Positions 1-6,516 of a DNA stretch of 17,901 nucleotides are shown here, one piece after another. A model generated the notes under the pieces. The model was not told where the DNA came from. It saw only the letters and a list, made by a program, of their open reading frames with translations, and did no database searches. A program made the position numbers and the translations under genes. The stretch is from an uncultured Amylibacter sp. (GTDB taxonomy: Bacteria > Pseudomonadota > Alphaproteobacteria > Rhodobacterales > Rhodobacteraceae), in the NCBI GenBank assembly GCA_937944065.1, contig CALDZS010000348.1, positions 1 through 17,901 of the forward strand. The letters are read 5' to 3'. Each line of letters starts with the position of its first letter. The stretch's first letter is position 1.

Positions 1-171
1 CAAAGTTGATTTGCCGCATCCGCTTTCGCCAACCACCGCCAATGTCTGTCCCGCATGCAAATCGAAACTGGCACCATCCAACGCCTTAACCACTCCGGCG
101 GGCTTGAACAATCCGTTCGAAACCTCGTAATGGCGCGTAAGATTGCGACCGCGGATTAGCAGATCATTCAT
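1..171 (-). CDS. dppF: Dipeptide ABC transporter ATP-binding subunit DppF, N-terminal fragment
   Basis: This is the first 57 codons of an ABC ATPase that runs off the left edge of the window. The translation starts MNDLLIRGRNLTRHYEV and reaches the Walker A motif GESGCGKST just before the edge. The segment GLFKPAGVVKALDGASF is typical of the second ATPase (DppF/OppF) of peptide transporters, where the N-terminal core is preceded by a short loop. The ATG overlaps the dppD stop as ATGA, so the two ATPases are translationally coupled and expected to form the NBD heterodimer that powers import through DppBC at the inner membrane. The Q-loop, signature and Walker B motifs lie outside the window, so its completeness cannot be judged. 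DppF rather than OppF is chosen because the whole operon is DppA-type. Confidence 0.9.
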   Translation of the reverse strand, partial: MNDLLIRGRNLTRHYEVSNGLFKPAGVVKALDGASFDLHAGQTLAVVGESGCGKSTL

Positions 172-1133
172 GAATTCACCCCCAACGGATGATTGCACAA
201 AGCATACCCTAAATTCGCGCCCTGTTGTCGCGTCGGCGGGGTTTCACAATCGGCCTGCACATGCGCACAACGCGGCGCAAACAAACAGCCTTTTGGCCGA
301 TCATACTGACCAGGCACAACACCTGGGATCGATGGAAGGGAACGCCCGACGGCGCGTTCCGGCAGTGCCGCCAGCAGTGCAGATGTATAGGGATGGTGTG
401 GCGTTGCAAACAGATCGTTAACGGTCTGTTCCTCTACCCGCTGACCGGCATATTGCACCTGTACGCGATGCGCTGTTTCAGCAACCACGCCCATATCGTG
501 CGTGATCAGAATCAACGCCATGTCTTTTTGCTTTTGCAAGTCCACCAGCAGATCCAAAATCTGGGCTTGGATGGTGACATCAAGTGCGGTTGTCGGTTCA
601 TCTGCAATCAACAGTTTTGGATCGCCGCCCAACGCCATTGCGATCATCACACGCTGATTCATTCCCCCAGACAATTGATGTGGAAATGCCTTCAGGCGCG
701 TTTCTGGGGCGGGAATACCGACTTGCTCCAACAGTTCGATTGATCGGGTTCTGCGTTCAGCACGGTTCATGCCCAAGTGCAGCCGCAACACTTCCCCCAA
801 TTGGTACCCAACAGTAAAGCAAGGGTTCAAGCTGGACACGGGTTCTTGGAAAATCATCGCCAAGTCTTTGCCAATAATCTTACGCCGCGCCTTGGTGCTG
901 ATGGTCGCCAAATCGTGGCCATCGAACATCATCTGGTCCGCAGTGATCTTTGCCGTCCAAGGTAGCAGTCCCATCGCGGCCAGCATCGACACAGATTTGC
1001 CTGAACCGCTTTCACCCACAATCGATAGAATTTCGCCGCGCTCACATGAAATATCCACACTGTCTACTGCGCGGAACAAACCACCTGCTGTTTGGAAATC
1101 AACCGAAAGGTTTTTAATGTCGAGTATTGGCAT
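168..1133 (-). CDS. dppD: Dipeptide ABC transporter ATP-binding subunit DppD
   Basis: This 321-residue ABC ATPase is the first of the two nucleotide-binding subunits of the dipeptide importer. Visible motifs are Walker A GESGSGKS (residues 40-47), Q-loop Q96 in IFQEP, signature LSGGM (154-158), Walker B ending in D178-E179 (LLIADEP), and the H-loop His212 in LITHD. The C-terminal tail (about 235-321) is the oligopeptide/dipeptide transporter extension and carries four cysteines, C283, C289, C296 and C313, spaced CX5C-X6-C-X16-C. Length is usual for DppD/OppD. Its ATG overlaps the dppC stop (TAATG), and its TGA overlaps the dppF start (ATGA), so it lies inside a tightly coupled operon. The family and role are secure; dipeptide rather than oligopeptide specificity rests on the linked dppA. 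Confidence 0.95.
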   Translation of the reverse strand: MPILDIKNLSVDFQTAGGLFRAVDSVDISCERGEILSIVGESGSGKSVSMLAAMGLLPWTAKITADQMMFDGHDLATISTKARRKIIGKDLAMIFQEPVSSLNPCFTVGYQLGEVLRLHLGMNRAERRTRSIELLEQVGIPAPETRLKAFPHQLSGGMNQRVMIAMALGGDPKLLIADEPTTALDVTIQAQILDLLVDLQKQKDMALILITHDMGVVAETAHRVQVQYAGQRVEEQTVNDLFATPHHPYTSALLAALPERAVGRSLPSIPGVVPGQYDRPKGCLFAPRCAHVQADCETPPTRQQGANLGYALCNHPLGVNS

Positions 1134-2041
1134 TATGACCTCTTCAATTTCGGGTCAAGCGCGTCACGTAATCCGTCGCCCATTAAATTGATCGCTAAAA
1201 CCGTAATCAAAATGGCAAGGCCGGGGAAGGTAACAACCCACCATGCACGAGTTATAAATTCGCGCGCCTCTGCCAGCATGGTGCCCCATTCAGGCGTTGG
1301 TGGCTGCGCGCCCATACCCAGAAATCCAAGGGCGGCGGCGTCCAATATAGCGTTCGAGAATGACAAGGTTGCTTGCACTATCACGGGGCCAAGACAGTTG
1401 GGCAGAATGGTTTTCGTCATCAGATAAAACGGTGATGCCCCCGCAACACGTGCCGACGTGACATATTCGCGGTTCAACTCGTTTAAGACTGACGCGCGAG
1501 TTAAGCGCACGAAATGAGGCTGCAAAACAATCGCGATAGCGATCATGGCGTTTAGCAATCCTGGCCCAAGAATGGCGACCATGACGAGGGCTAGCAACAG
1601 GCTGGGGAACGCGAGAATGATATCCATTAGGCGCATGATGACTGTGTCGACGGCACCGCGAAAATAGCCAGCGATCAGACCAATGGTGACCCCGCCAACC
1701 ATGGCGATGCCCACAACGACGACACCGATAAACAAAGAGAACCTAGCGCCATAGATCAGGCGGGTTAACATATCTCGACCAACCGCGTCAGTGCCCAGCA
1801 AGAACCGCCATTGCCCCCCGTCTTCCCAGACGGGCGGCACTAACAGCGCGTCACGATACTGTTGTGTCGGGCCGTGCGGGGCAATTAAGGGTGCGAAGAT
1901 CGCCGTGAAGACCAAGATGCAGATCAGGACCAGACCAACGACTGCGCCGCGGTTTTCAGAGAAATAAAACCAGAACTCTGCCAGCATACGGCGGCGCAAC
2001 TGGCGTTTCAGTTGTTTGGGTGTCAGTGAGGTTTCGGTCAT
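1133..2041 (-). CDS. dppC: Dipeptide ABC transporter permease DppC
   Basis: This 302-residue inner-membrane protein is one of the two permease halves of the dipeptide importer. It has the N-terminal OppC/DppC layout: a short cytoplasmic leader, one membrane helix (about residues 33-53, GAVVGLVLICILVFTAIFA), a periplasmic loop with the GTDAVGRDMLTRLIYGAR motif, and then the binding-protein-dependent transport domain with five predicted helices. The cytoplasmic EAA-type loop that docks on the ATPases is visible around REYVTSARVAGASPF. The ending GDGLRDALDPKLKR is characteristic of DppC/OppC. It starts after a single base beyond the dppB stop and its own TAA overlaps the dppD ATG. Length matches the E. 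coli protein (about 300 residues). Confidence 0.95.
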   Translation of the reverse strand: MTETSLTPKQLKRQLRRRMLAEFWFYFSENRGAVVGLVLICILVFTAIFAPLIAPHGPTQQYRDALLVPPVWEDGGQWRFLLGTDAVGRDMLTRLIYGARFSLFIGVVVVGIAMVGGVTIGLIAGYFRGAVDTVIMRLMDIILAFPSLLLALVMVAILGPGLLNAMIAIAIVLQPHFVRLTRASVLNELNREYVTSARVAGASPFYLMTKTILPNCLGPVIVQATLSFSNAILDAAALGFLGMGAQPPTPEWGTMLAEAREFITRAWWVVTFPGLAILITVLAINLMGDGLRDALDPKLKRS

Positions 2042-2042
2042 A

Positions 2043-3050
2043 TTACTGATGCCTAATACGTGGGTTGATAAGGCCGTAGGTGATATCGACCAGCAGGTTC
2101 ACGATCATCACAATTGCTGCGATTAACAAAAGCCCCCCCTGAACCACTGGGTAATCACGGCGAGAAATACTGTCGACCATCCATTTGCCAATGCCCGGCC
2201 AACTGAAAATCGTTTCGGTTAAGATTGCACCTGCCAACAATGTACCCACGCTCAGCCCGATGACTGTAATCACTGGGATCATAGCGTTGCGCAGCGCGTG
2301 AACACCCACGACCCGGCGGGATGATAAACCTTTGGCGCGCGCGGTGCGAACATAATCCTCGCCCAATACCTCGAGCATCGCTGATCGAGTTTGTCGTGCG
2401 ATGACTGCCAAAGGTATGGTGGCCAGCACGATGGTGGGCAAAATCAAATGTCGCGCGGCGGATTTAAATGCGCCAGCCTGGCCAGACATTAAACTGTCGA
2501 TCAGCATGAAACCCGTTGGGGTTGGAAAGTAGTATAGCAACGAGATGCGGCCAGATACGGGTGTCCAACCTAGTTTGCCCGAAAAGACGATAATCAGCAG
2601 TAGCCCCCACCAAAAGATCGGCATCGAATAACCCACAAGAGCGGTTCCCATGATGGATTGATCAATGAATGTTCCGCGTTTGCTGGCGGCGATGATACCC
2701 GCAGGAATGCCGATACATACGGCGAGGATCATGGCGCATAGGGACAATTCGACCGTGGCGGGGAATAACGTGAAAAACTCGGACAGGACAGGTTGTTTGG
2801 TGACAAGGGAATTACCGAAATCACCTTTGGCCAGATCGCCTAAATACTCGACATACTGTTGCCAGATCGGTCGGTTATAACCGAACTCTTCTAGCAATCG
2901 CTGATAACGTTCTTCGGTCAAGCCCCGCTCGCCCGCCATCAGCAATACGGGATCACCAGGTAGGACGCGCACAAAACTGAACGCGATAAAGGTAATGCCA
3001 AGGAATGTCGGGATTAGAAGGGCGATGCGTTTAATTAGAAATGAAAGCAT
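2043..3050 (-). CDS. dppB: Dipeptide ABC transporter permease DppB
   Basis: This 335-residue permease pairs with DppC to form the translocation channel. The N-terminal membrane helix (IALLIPTFLGITFIAFSFV) is followed by RVLPGDPVLLMAGERG, a signature of DppB. The EAA loop EDYVRTARAKGLSSRR sits in the C-terminal half, followed by the conserved HALRNAMIPVITVIG and TETIFSWPGIGKW segments. The ending LVDITYGLINPRIRHQ is almost the same as the E. coli DppB ending as I remember it. Six membrane segments are expected. The ATG overlaps the stop of the upstream peptidase gene (TAATG), which places the peptidase firmly in the same transcript. Confidence 0.95.
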   Translation of the reverse strand: MLSFLIKRIALLIPTFLGITFIAFSFVRVLPGDPVLLMAGERGLTEERYQRLLEEFGYNRPIWQQYVEYLGDLAKGDFGNSLVTKQPVLSEFFTLFPATVELSLCAMILAVCIGIPAGIIAASKRGTFIDQSIMGTALVGYSMPIFWWGLLLIIVFSGKLGWTPVSGRISLLYYFPTPTGFMLIDSLMSGQAGAFKSAARHLILPTIVLATIPLAVIARQTRSAMLEVLGEDYVRTARAKGLSSRRVVGVHALRNAMIPVITVIGLSVGTLLAGAILTETIFSWPGIGKWMVDSISRRDYPVVQGGLLLIAAIVMIVNLLVDITYGLINPRIRHQ

Positions 3051-4159
3051 TATCCAACAATCCTTAAGTCACGCGGGAAATTTGTCAGGCAATCATGGCC
3101 AGTCTCGGTCACCACGATGTCATCTTCAATCCGCACACCGCATTCGTTCAGACGATACAATCCGGGTTCAACCGTGAACACCATGCCTGCTTGCAGAACA
3201 TCCATATTACCGCGCATGATTTGCGGTGCTTCGTGCACATCGAGTCCTAATCCATGTCCCGTTTTGTGACGCGCGAACTCAGCAAAGTCAGAGCTTTCGA
3301 GAACGATTTGAACCGCGTCATCCACATCATGTGCTGTGATCCCAGTGCGGGTCACTGCCTTGCCGCGTTCGTTCGCGGCCAGCACCGTATTGTAAAATGC
3401 ACGATCGCGATCAGAAACCTCGGCCACGAAAAACGTGCGGGTGATGTCGGCGTTATAGCCTTGCCAACTGGCGCCGAAATCTATCAGCAACGCATCGCCA
3501 CGTTTGATTTTATAGTCAGGACGCGCGCTAGCATGCGGTTGTGCGGCATTATCACCGGCGGCCACGATCGGATCAAACGATAGGCCATCTGCACCTTCGG
3601 CAAACAAGTTTTTCAACAATTCCGCCTCGATCTGTTTTTCAGTTTGACCCACGGCAACGGTCTGCAATGTCGCCTCTAACGCTCGTTCAGATATGTCTAT
3701 CGCATGGCGCAACAGTGCTATCTCGTCCGCAGTTTTCAGCAAACGGATGGACGAGATATCCGCGTGCGCATCAACGAAAGAGACGTCCGGGAAAACTCTC
3801 GTCAGTTCCATTTGTTCGAACACACGCATGCGCTGCGCCTCTAGTCCGAAGCGTTCGGAATTTGCCAGTTGTGGTAAGGCCGCGGCAGCGGATGTGAATG
3901 CGTCGGCAAAACCAACCTCGTCGCGCCAATCAAACACATCGCCGTCAAATCCAAGATGGCTGAAAGAGGCCATTTCCAGATTGGGAACGATAGCAACAGG
4001 TTTGCCCGTCGCGGGTATTATGATCACCAAAGGGCGCTCCATCAGATGAAAATCATAAGAGTATATACGTTTAAAATTCGGGCCCGGCACGAAAGCAACG
4101 GCATCCAAACTGGCGGCACGCATGGCCGCATAAACTGGTTCTAGTCGGGGGTCGGTCAT
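3050..4159 (-). CDS. M24-family metallopeptidase, probable Xaa-Pro dipeptidase/aminopeptidase
   Basis: This 369-residue protein has the two-part build of prolidase-like M24 enzymes: a creatinase-type N-terminal domain (about 1-130) and a pita-bread catalytic domain (about 145-369). All five expected dinuclear metal ligands are visible: D227 (LIDFGA), D238 (YNADITRTF), H302 (KTGHGLG), E331 (FTVEPG) and E345 (RIEDD). Retention of all five argues for a hydrolase with metal, not creatinase. No signal peptide is seen, so it should act in the cytoplasm. It lies between dppA and dppB and overlaps dppB by one base, so it probably cleaves imported dipeptides, and proline release would feed the nearby putA. 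No good Shine-Dalgarno sequence is seen before its ATG. Substrate (Xaa-Pro dipeptide or longer peptide) cannot be settled from sequence; ectoine hydrolase-like M24 members are a less likely alternative. Confidence 0.85.
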   Translation of the reverse strand: MTDPRLEPVYAAMRAASLDAVAFVPGPNFKRIYSYDFHLMERPLVIIIPATGKPVAIVPNLEMASFSHLGFDGDVFDWRDEVGFADAFTSAAAALPQLANSERFGLEAQRMRVFEQMELTRVFPDVSFVDAHADISSIRLLKTADEIALLRHAIDISERALEATLQTVAVGQTEKQIEAELLKNLFAEGADGLSFDPIVAAGDNAAQPHASARPDYKIKRGDALLIDFGASWQGYNADITRTFFVAEVSDRDRAFYNTVLAANERGKAVTRTGITAHDVDDAVQIVLESSDFAEFARHKTGHGLGLDVHEAPQIMRGNMDVLQAGMVFTVEPGLYRLNECGVRIEDDIVVTETGHDCLTNFPRDLRIVG

Positions 4160-4180
4160 AATTTCTATAAATTAAAGAAC

Positions 4181-4210
4181 GATATGGGCGGGAACAGTCC
4201 CGCCCATATC
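4181..4210 (-). terminator. Perfect stem-loop between dppA and the peptidase gene
   Basis: A perfect inverted repeat has 13-bp arms GATATGGGCGGGA (4181-4193) and TCCCGCCCATATC (4198-4210) around a 4-nt loop. It starts 7 nt after the dppA stop. On the minus strand the stem is followed by GTTCTTTAATTT, a weak T-rich tail. It is likely to be a partial terminator or an mRNA-stabilising stem, letting the abundant binding protein be made in excess over the membrane parts, as is common in binding-protein-dependent ABC operons. Which of the two roles applies cannot be read from the sequence. Confidence 0.75.
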
Positions 4211-4217
4211 AAATAGC

Positions 4218-5810
4218 TTATTCAGCAATATCAACGCCGTCGAAACGGTGTGATCCAAGTGGGTCCATTTTATACCCAGACACTTTGTTGCTCATTGGCA
4301 TGAACACAACAGAGTGGGCGATTGTGCCCCATGGTGCTTCGCGTTTGAACACGACCTGCGCCTGCTCGTAAAGTGCTGTGCGTTTTGCTTGGTCAGATTC
4401 TTGCTTCGCAGCATTTACCAAACCATCAAACTCTTCGTTGCACCATTGCGCGCGGTTTGATCCACCCACAGATGAGCAGCTAAGCAGCACTGACAAGAAG
4501 TTATCTGGATCGCCATTGTCACCAGTCCAACCCAACAGAACCGCACCATCACGATCCAAGTCTTTAGAAAGCTTCAGATACTCGCCCCATTCGTACGACG
4601 TGACTTCAGCCTCGACACCCACAGCTGCAAAATCTGCTTGCAGCAACTCGGCCATGCGGCGCGCATTTGGGTTGTAAGGACGTGCAACTGGCATCGCCCA
4701 AATTTTCATCTTCAGACCAGAGACACCCGCATCATCCAGCATTTTCTTCGATGCAACAGGATCATAAGGATCGTCTTGGATCGCGTCATTGTACGACCAC
4801 ATGGTTGGTGGCACAGGGTTTTTCGCCGCTTTACCAGCGCCTTCAAACACAGCATCCAAGATGGCTTGTTTGTTGATCGCCATGTTCAGAGCTTTGCGGA
4901 CATTTACGTTATCAAACGGAGCAACCTTTGTGTTGTAGGCAAGGTAACCAACGTTCAGCCCCTCTTGCTCCATCACAGTCAGATCAGCGTTTGCACGCAA
5001 TTCTGGCAAGTCAGCTGGGTTCGGGTACGGTGCCACATGGCATTCGCCCGCTTTCAGTTTTTGCATACGAACAGAGTTGTCGGTGGTGATTGCAAAGATC
5101 AAATTGTCGATCTTTTGCTTACCGGCCCAATAATCAGCATTTGCTGTATACCGAATAACAGCGTCTTTTTGATAGGCTTGGAACTGAAATGGACCCGTGC
5201 CAATCGGGGCTTGGTTCAGATCGGTCATCTTGCCAGCAGCAGCCAATTGATCGGCATACTCTTTAGACACGATAGATGCGAAATCCATCGCCAAGTTTGC
5301 TACGGTCGGGCTTTCGGGTTTGTTCAGAACGAATTTCACCGTCATGTCATCGACCTTAACAATGTCTTTGATCAACGCTGGCATATCCATGCCATTGAAA
5401 TATTCCCAGGCAGTGCCTTCGGTATATTTATGCCATGCGTGGCCTTCGTCGCGCTGACGGTTAAATGTGAACAAAACATCGTCCGCGTTGAAATCACGTG
5501 TTGGCGTGAAATAGCTGGTCGAGTGGAATTTTACACCTGGGCGCAATTTGAACGTATACTCTAAACCGTCCGCAGATGCTGACCAGCTTTCGGCCAGACC
5601 AGGAATTACATTTGTCGTGCCGCGTTCGAATTCGGCCAGTCGGTTGTAGACGGGTCGTGAGGACGCGTTAAAGGTCGTGCCGGCTGTGTACAGCGCAGGG
5701 TCAAACCCTTCGGGCGATCCTTCTGAACAGTAGACCAGTGTTTTTGCTTGTGCGGCCGAAGCCAATGTGGCGGCAGCCAAACACCCAATAATAAATGGTG
5801 TCTTTCTCAT
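4218..5810 (-). CDS. dppA: Periplasmic dipeptide-binding protein DppA
   Basis: This 530-residue solute-binding protein (SBP_bac_5 family) delivers dipeptides to DppBC. A Sec signal peptide (residues 1-22, ending ASAAQA before K23) is cut by signal peptidase I. The mature start KTLVYCSEGSPEGFDPALY and the segments YNRLAEFERGT, PIGTGPFQFQAYQKD, VMEQEGLNVGYLAYN, RPYNPNARRMAE and GWTGDNGDPDNF follow E. coli DppA closely as I recall it. The last two contain the Arg and Asp that bind the peptide carboxylate and amino group in the E. coli protein. A strong Shine-Dalgarno (AAGGAGGAG, just upstream) sets the start. It is the first gene of the operon, upstream of the peptidase and permeases. DppA homologues can also bind haem or 5-aminolevulinate, so the substrate range may be wider. 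Confidence 0.96.
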   Translation of the reverse strand: MRKTPFIIGCLAAATLASAAQAKTLVYCSEGSPEGFDPALYTAGTTFNASSRPVYNRLAEFERGTTNVIPGLAESWSASADGLEYTFKLRPGVKFHSTSYFTPTRDFNADDVLFTFNRQRDEGHAWHKYTEGTAWEYFNGMDMPALIKDIVKVDDMTVKFVLNKPESPTVANLAMDFASIVSKEYADQLAAAGKMTDLNQAPIGTGPFQFQAYQKDAVIRYTANADYWAGKQKIDNLIFAITTDNSVRMQKLKAGECHVAPYPNPADLPELRANADLTVMEQEGLNVGYLAYNTKVAPFDNVNVRKALNMAINKQAILDAVFEGAGKAAKNPVPPTMWSYNDAIQDDPYDPVASKKMLDDAGVSGLKMKIWAMPVARPYNPNARRMAELLQADFAAVGVEAEVTSYEWGEYLKLSKDLDRDGAVLLGWTGDNGDPDNFLSVLLSCSSVGGSNRAQWCNEEFDGLVNAAKQESDQAKRTALYEQAQVVFKREAPWGTIAHSVVFMPMSNKVSGYKMDPLGSHRFDGVDIAE

Positions 5811-5836
5811 ATTTTTCTCCTCCTTGAAAAACGTGG

Positions 5837-5869
5837 AAGGGCGAGAATTTAGACTCAGGGGTCGCCCTT
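5837..5869 (-). terminator. Hairpin between putR and dppA
   Basis: Arms AAGGGCGA (5837-5844) and TCGCCCTT (5862-5869) form a perfect 8-bp stem with a 17-nt loop. On the minus strand the stem is followed by CCACGTTTTTC, so a short T run begins 4 nt later. It lies 59 nt beyond the putR stop and ends 27 nt before the dppA ATG. It may terminate putR transcripts, or act as a 5' leader structure for dppA. The large loop and displaced T run make it a weaker terminator candidate than the stems at 4181 and 14777. Confidence 0.45.
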
Positions 5870-5877
5870 GTCGGATC

Positions 5878-5906
5878 AGTTAACCATACTAATACAATTC
5901 TGTCAT
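5878..5906 (-). promoter_or_regulatory. Weak candidate dppA promoter
   Basis: On the minus strand a -35-like ATGACA (5901-5906) lies 17 nt from TTAACT (5878-5883). The -35 matches the sigma-70 consensus at five positions and the -10 at only three. A start near 5871 would give a leader of about 60 nt carrying the hairpin at 5837-5869. This is a pattern match only; co-transcription from putR is the alternative. Confidence 0.2.
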
Positions 5907-5927
5907 CTGCTGATATTTTACAATCAC

Positions 5928-6386
5928 TTACAACGCATCGTCCTTAACCGTCTGCATGGAAACATGGGTGGATGTTGCTGCAACATGCGGCAAAAGAGAG
6001 ATTTTTTCACCCAAGACACGACGGTAGGCAACGATATCTGTGGTTCTAATTTTCAGCAAATAGTCGAAGGCACCCGCAATCATGTGGCACTGCTCTACCT
6101 CAGGTATTTTTTGCACGGCGGTATTGAATGCAACCAGTGTTTTTTCCATTGTAGCATTGAGTTTCACCTCGACGAAGGCCACATGTTCAAGACCCAGTTT
6201 GGCGGGATTTAAAACCGCACGAAATCCCGTGATATATCCATCGGCTTGCAAGCGCTTTAGTCGCGCTTGGCAAGGCGTTTTTGACAGACCTATTCGATTG
6301 GCTAGATCGGTGACGGGCAAGCGCCCGTCTTGGCTCAAAATTTTTATAATCGCCTTATCGAAGCGGTCTAATTGCCTATTATTCAT
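5928..6386 (-). CDS. putR: Lrp/AsnC-family regulator of proline utilisation (PutR)
   Basis: This is a 152-residue Lrp/AsnC regulator. The N-terminal third is a winged helix-turn-helix (LDRFDKAIIKILSQDGR, then VTDLANRIGLSKTPCQARLK as the recognition region), followed by the RAM ligand-binding domain with the VEQCHMIAGAFDYLLKI segment. It is divergent from putA with a 130-bp gap, the arrangement known for putR/putA in Rhodobacter and Agrobacterium, where PutR activates putA in response to proline. The start at MNNRQ is chosen because AAGGAC (6396-6401 on the minus strand) sits 9 nt upstream and the usual Lrp length results. The open frame continues upstream to 7088, but that part is the complement of putA and has no regulator similarity. 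It lies upstream of dppA on the same strand, so it might also control the transporter. Confidence 0.92.
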   Translation of the reverse strand: MNNRQLDRFDKAIIKILSQDGRLPVTDLANRIGLSKTPCQARLKRLQADGYITGFRAVLNPAKLGLEHVAFVEVKLNATMEKTLVAFNTAVQKIPEVEQCHMIAGAFDYLLKIRTTDIVAYRRVLGEKISLLPHVAATSTHVSMQTVKDDAL

Positions 6387-6516
6387 AAAATAAAAGTCCT
6401 TCAGCCCATATTTATTGTCTTTTTTAGTGAAAAAGTTCGCAAAAATAATAAACTTGGACACATCCCCTAGGTGCATGTTGTTAACCTGTCCAAAACCAGC
6501 CAGCAAGGAGTTTGTC
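6387..6516. promoter_or_regulatory. Divergent putR-putA control region with AT-rich inverted repeats
   Basis: This 130-bp gap must hold both promoters and the PutR operator. Its centre is strongly AT-rich. An imperfect inverted repeat is formed by TTTATTGTCTTTT (6411-6423) and CAAAAATAATAAA (6440-6452), pairing at 10 of 13 positions, and nested inside it TTTTT (6421-6425) faces AAAAA (6430-6434) across AGTG. Lrp-family operators are typically loose AT-rich palindromes of about 15 bp, so these are candidate PutR sites. The putA Shine-Dalgarno AAGGAG is at 6505-6510. No convincing -35/-10 pair was found for either gene. Confidence 0.5.

Noticed and set aside
225..743. Plus-strand 172-codon open frame opposite dppD
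   Set aside because: Shadow of dppD, whose ATPase motifs are all in place on the other strand.
4638..5564. Long open frame (308 codons) on the plus strand opposite dppA
   Set aside because: It lies wholly within dppA in antisense, shows no recognisable domain, and is rich in residues typical of shadow frames (Cys, His, Arg, Phe, Val runs); dppA is certain.
6415..6516. 34-codon N-terminal extension of putA
   Set aside because: It crosses the AT-rich regulatory gap and carries no conserved sequence; AAGGAG precedes the ATG at 6517 at ideal spacing.
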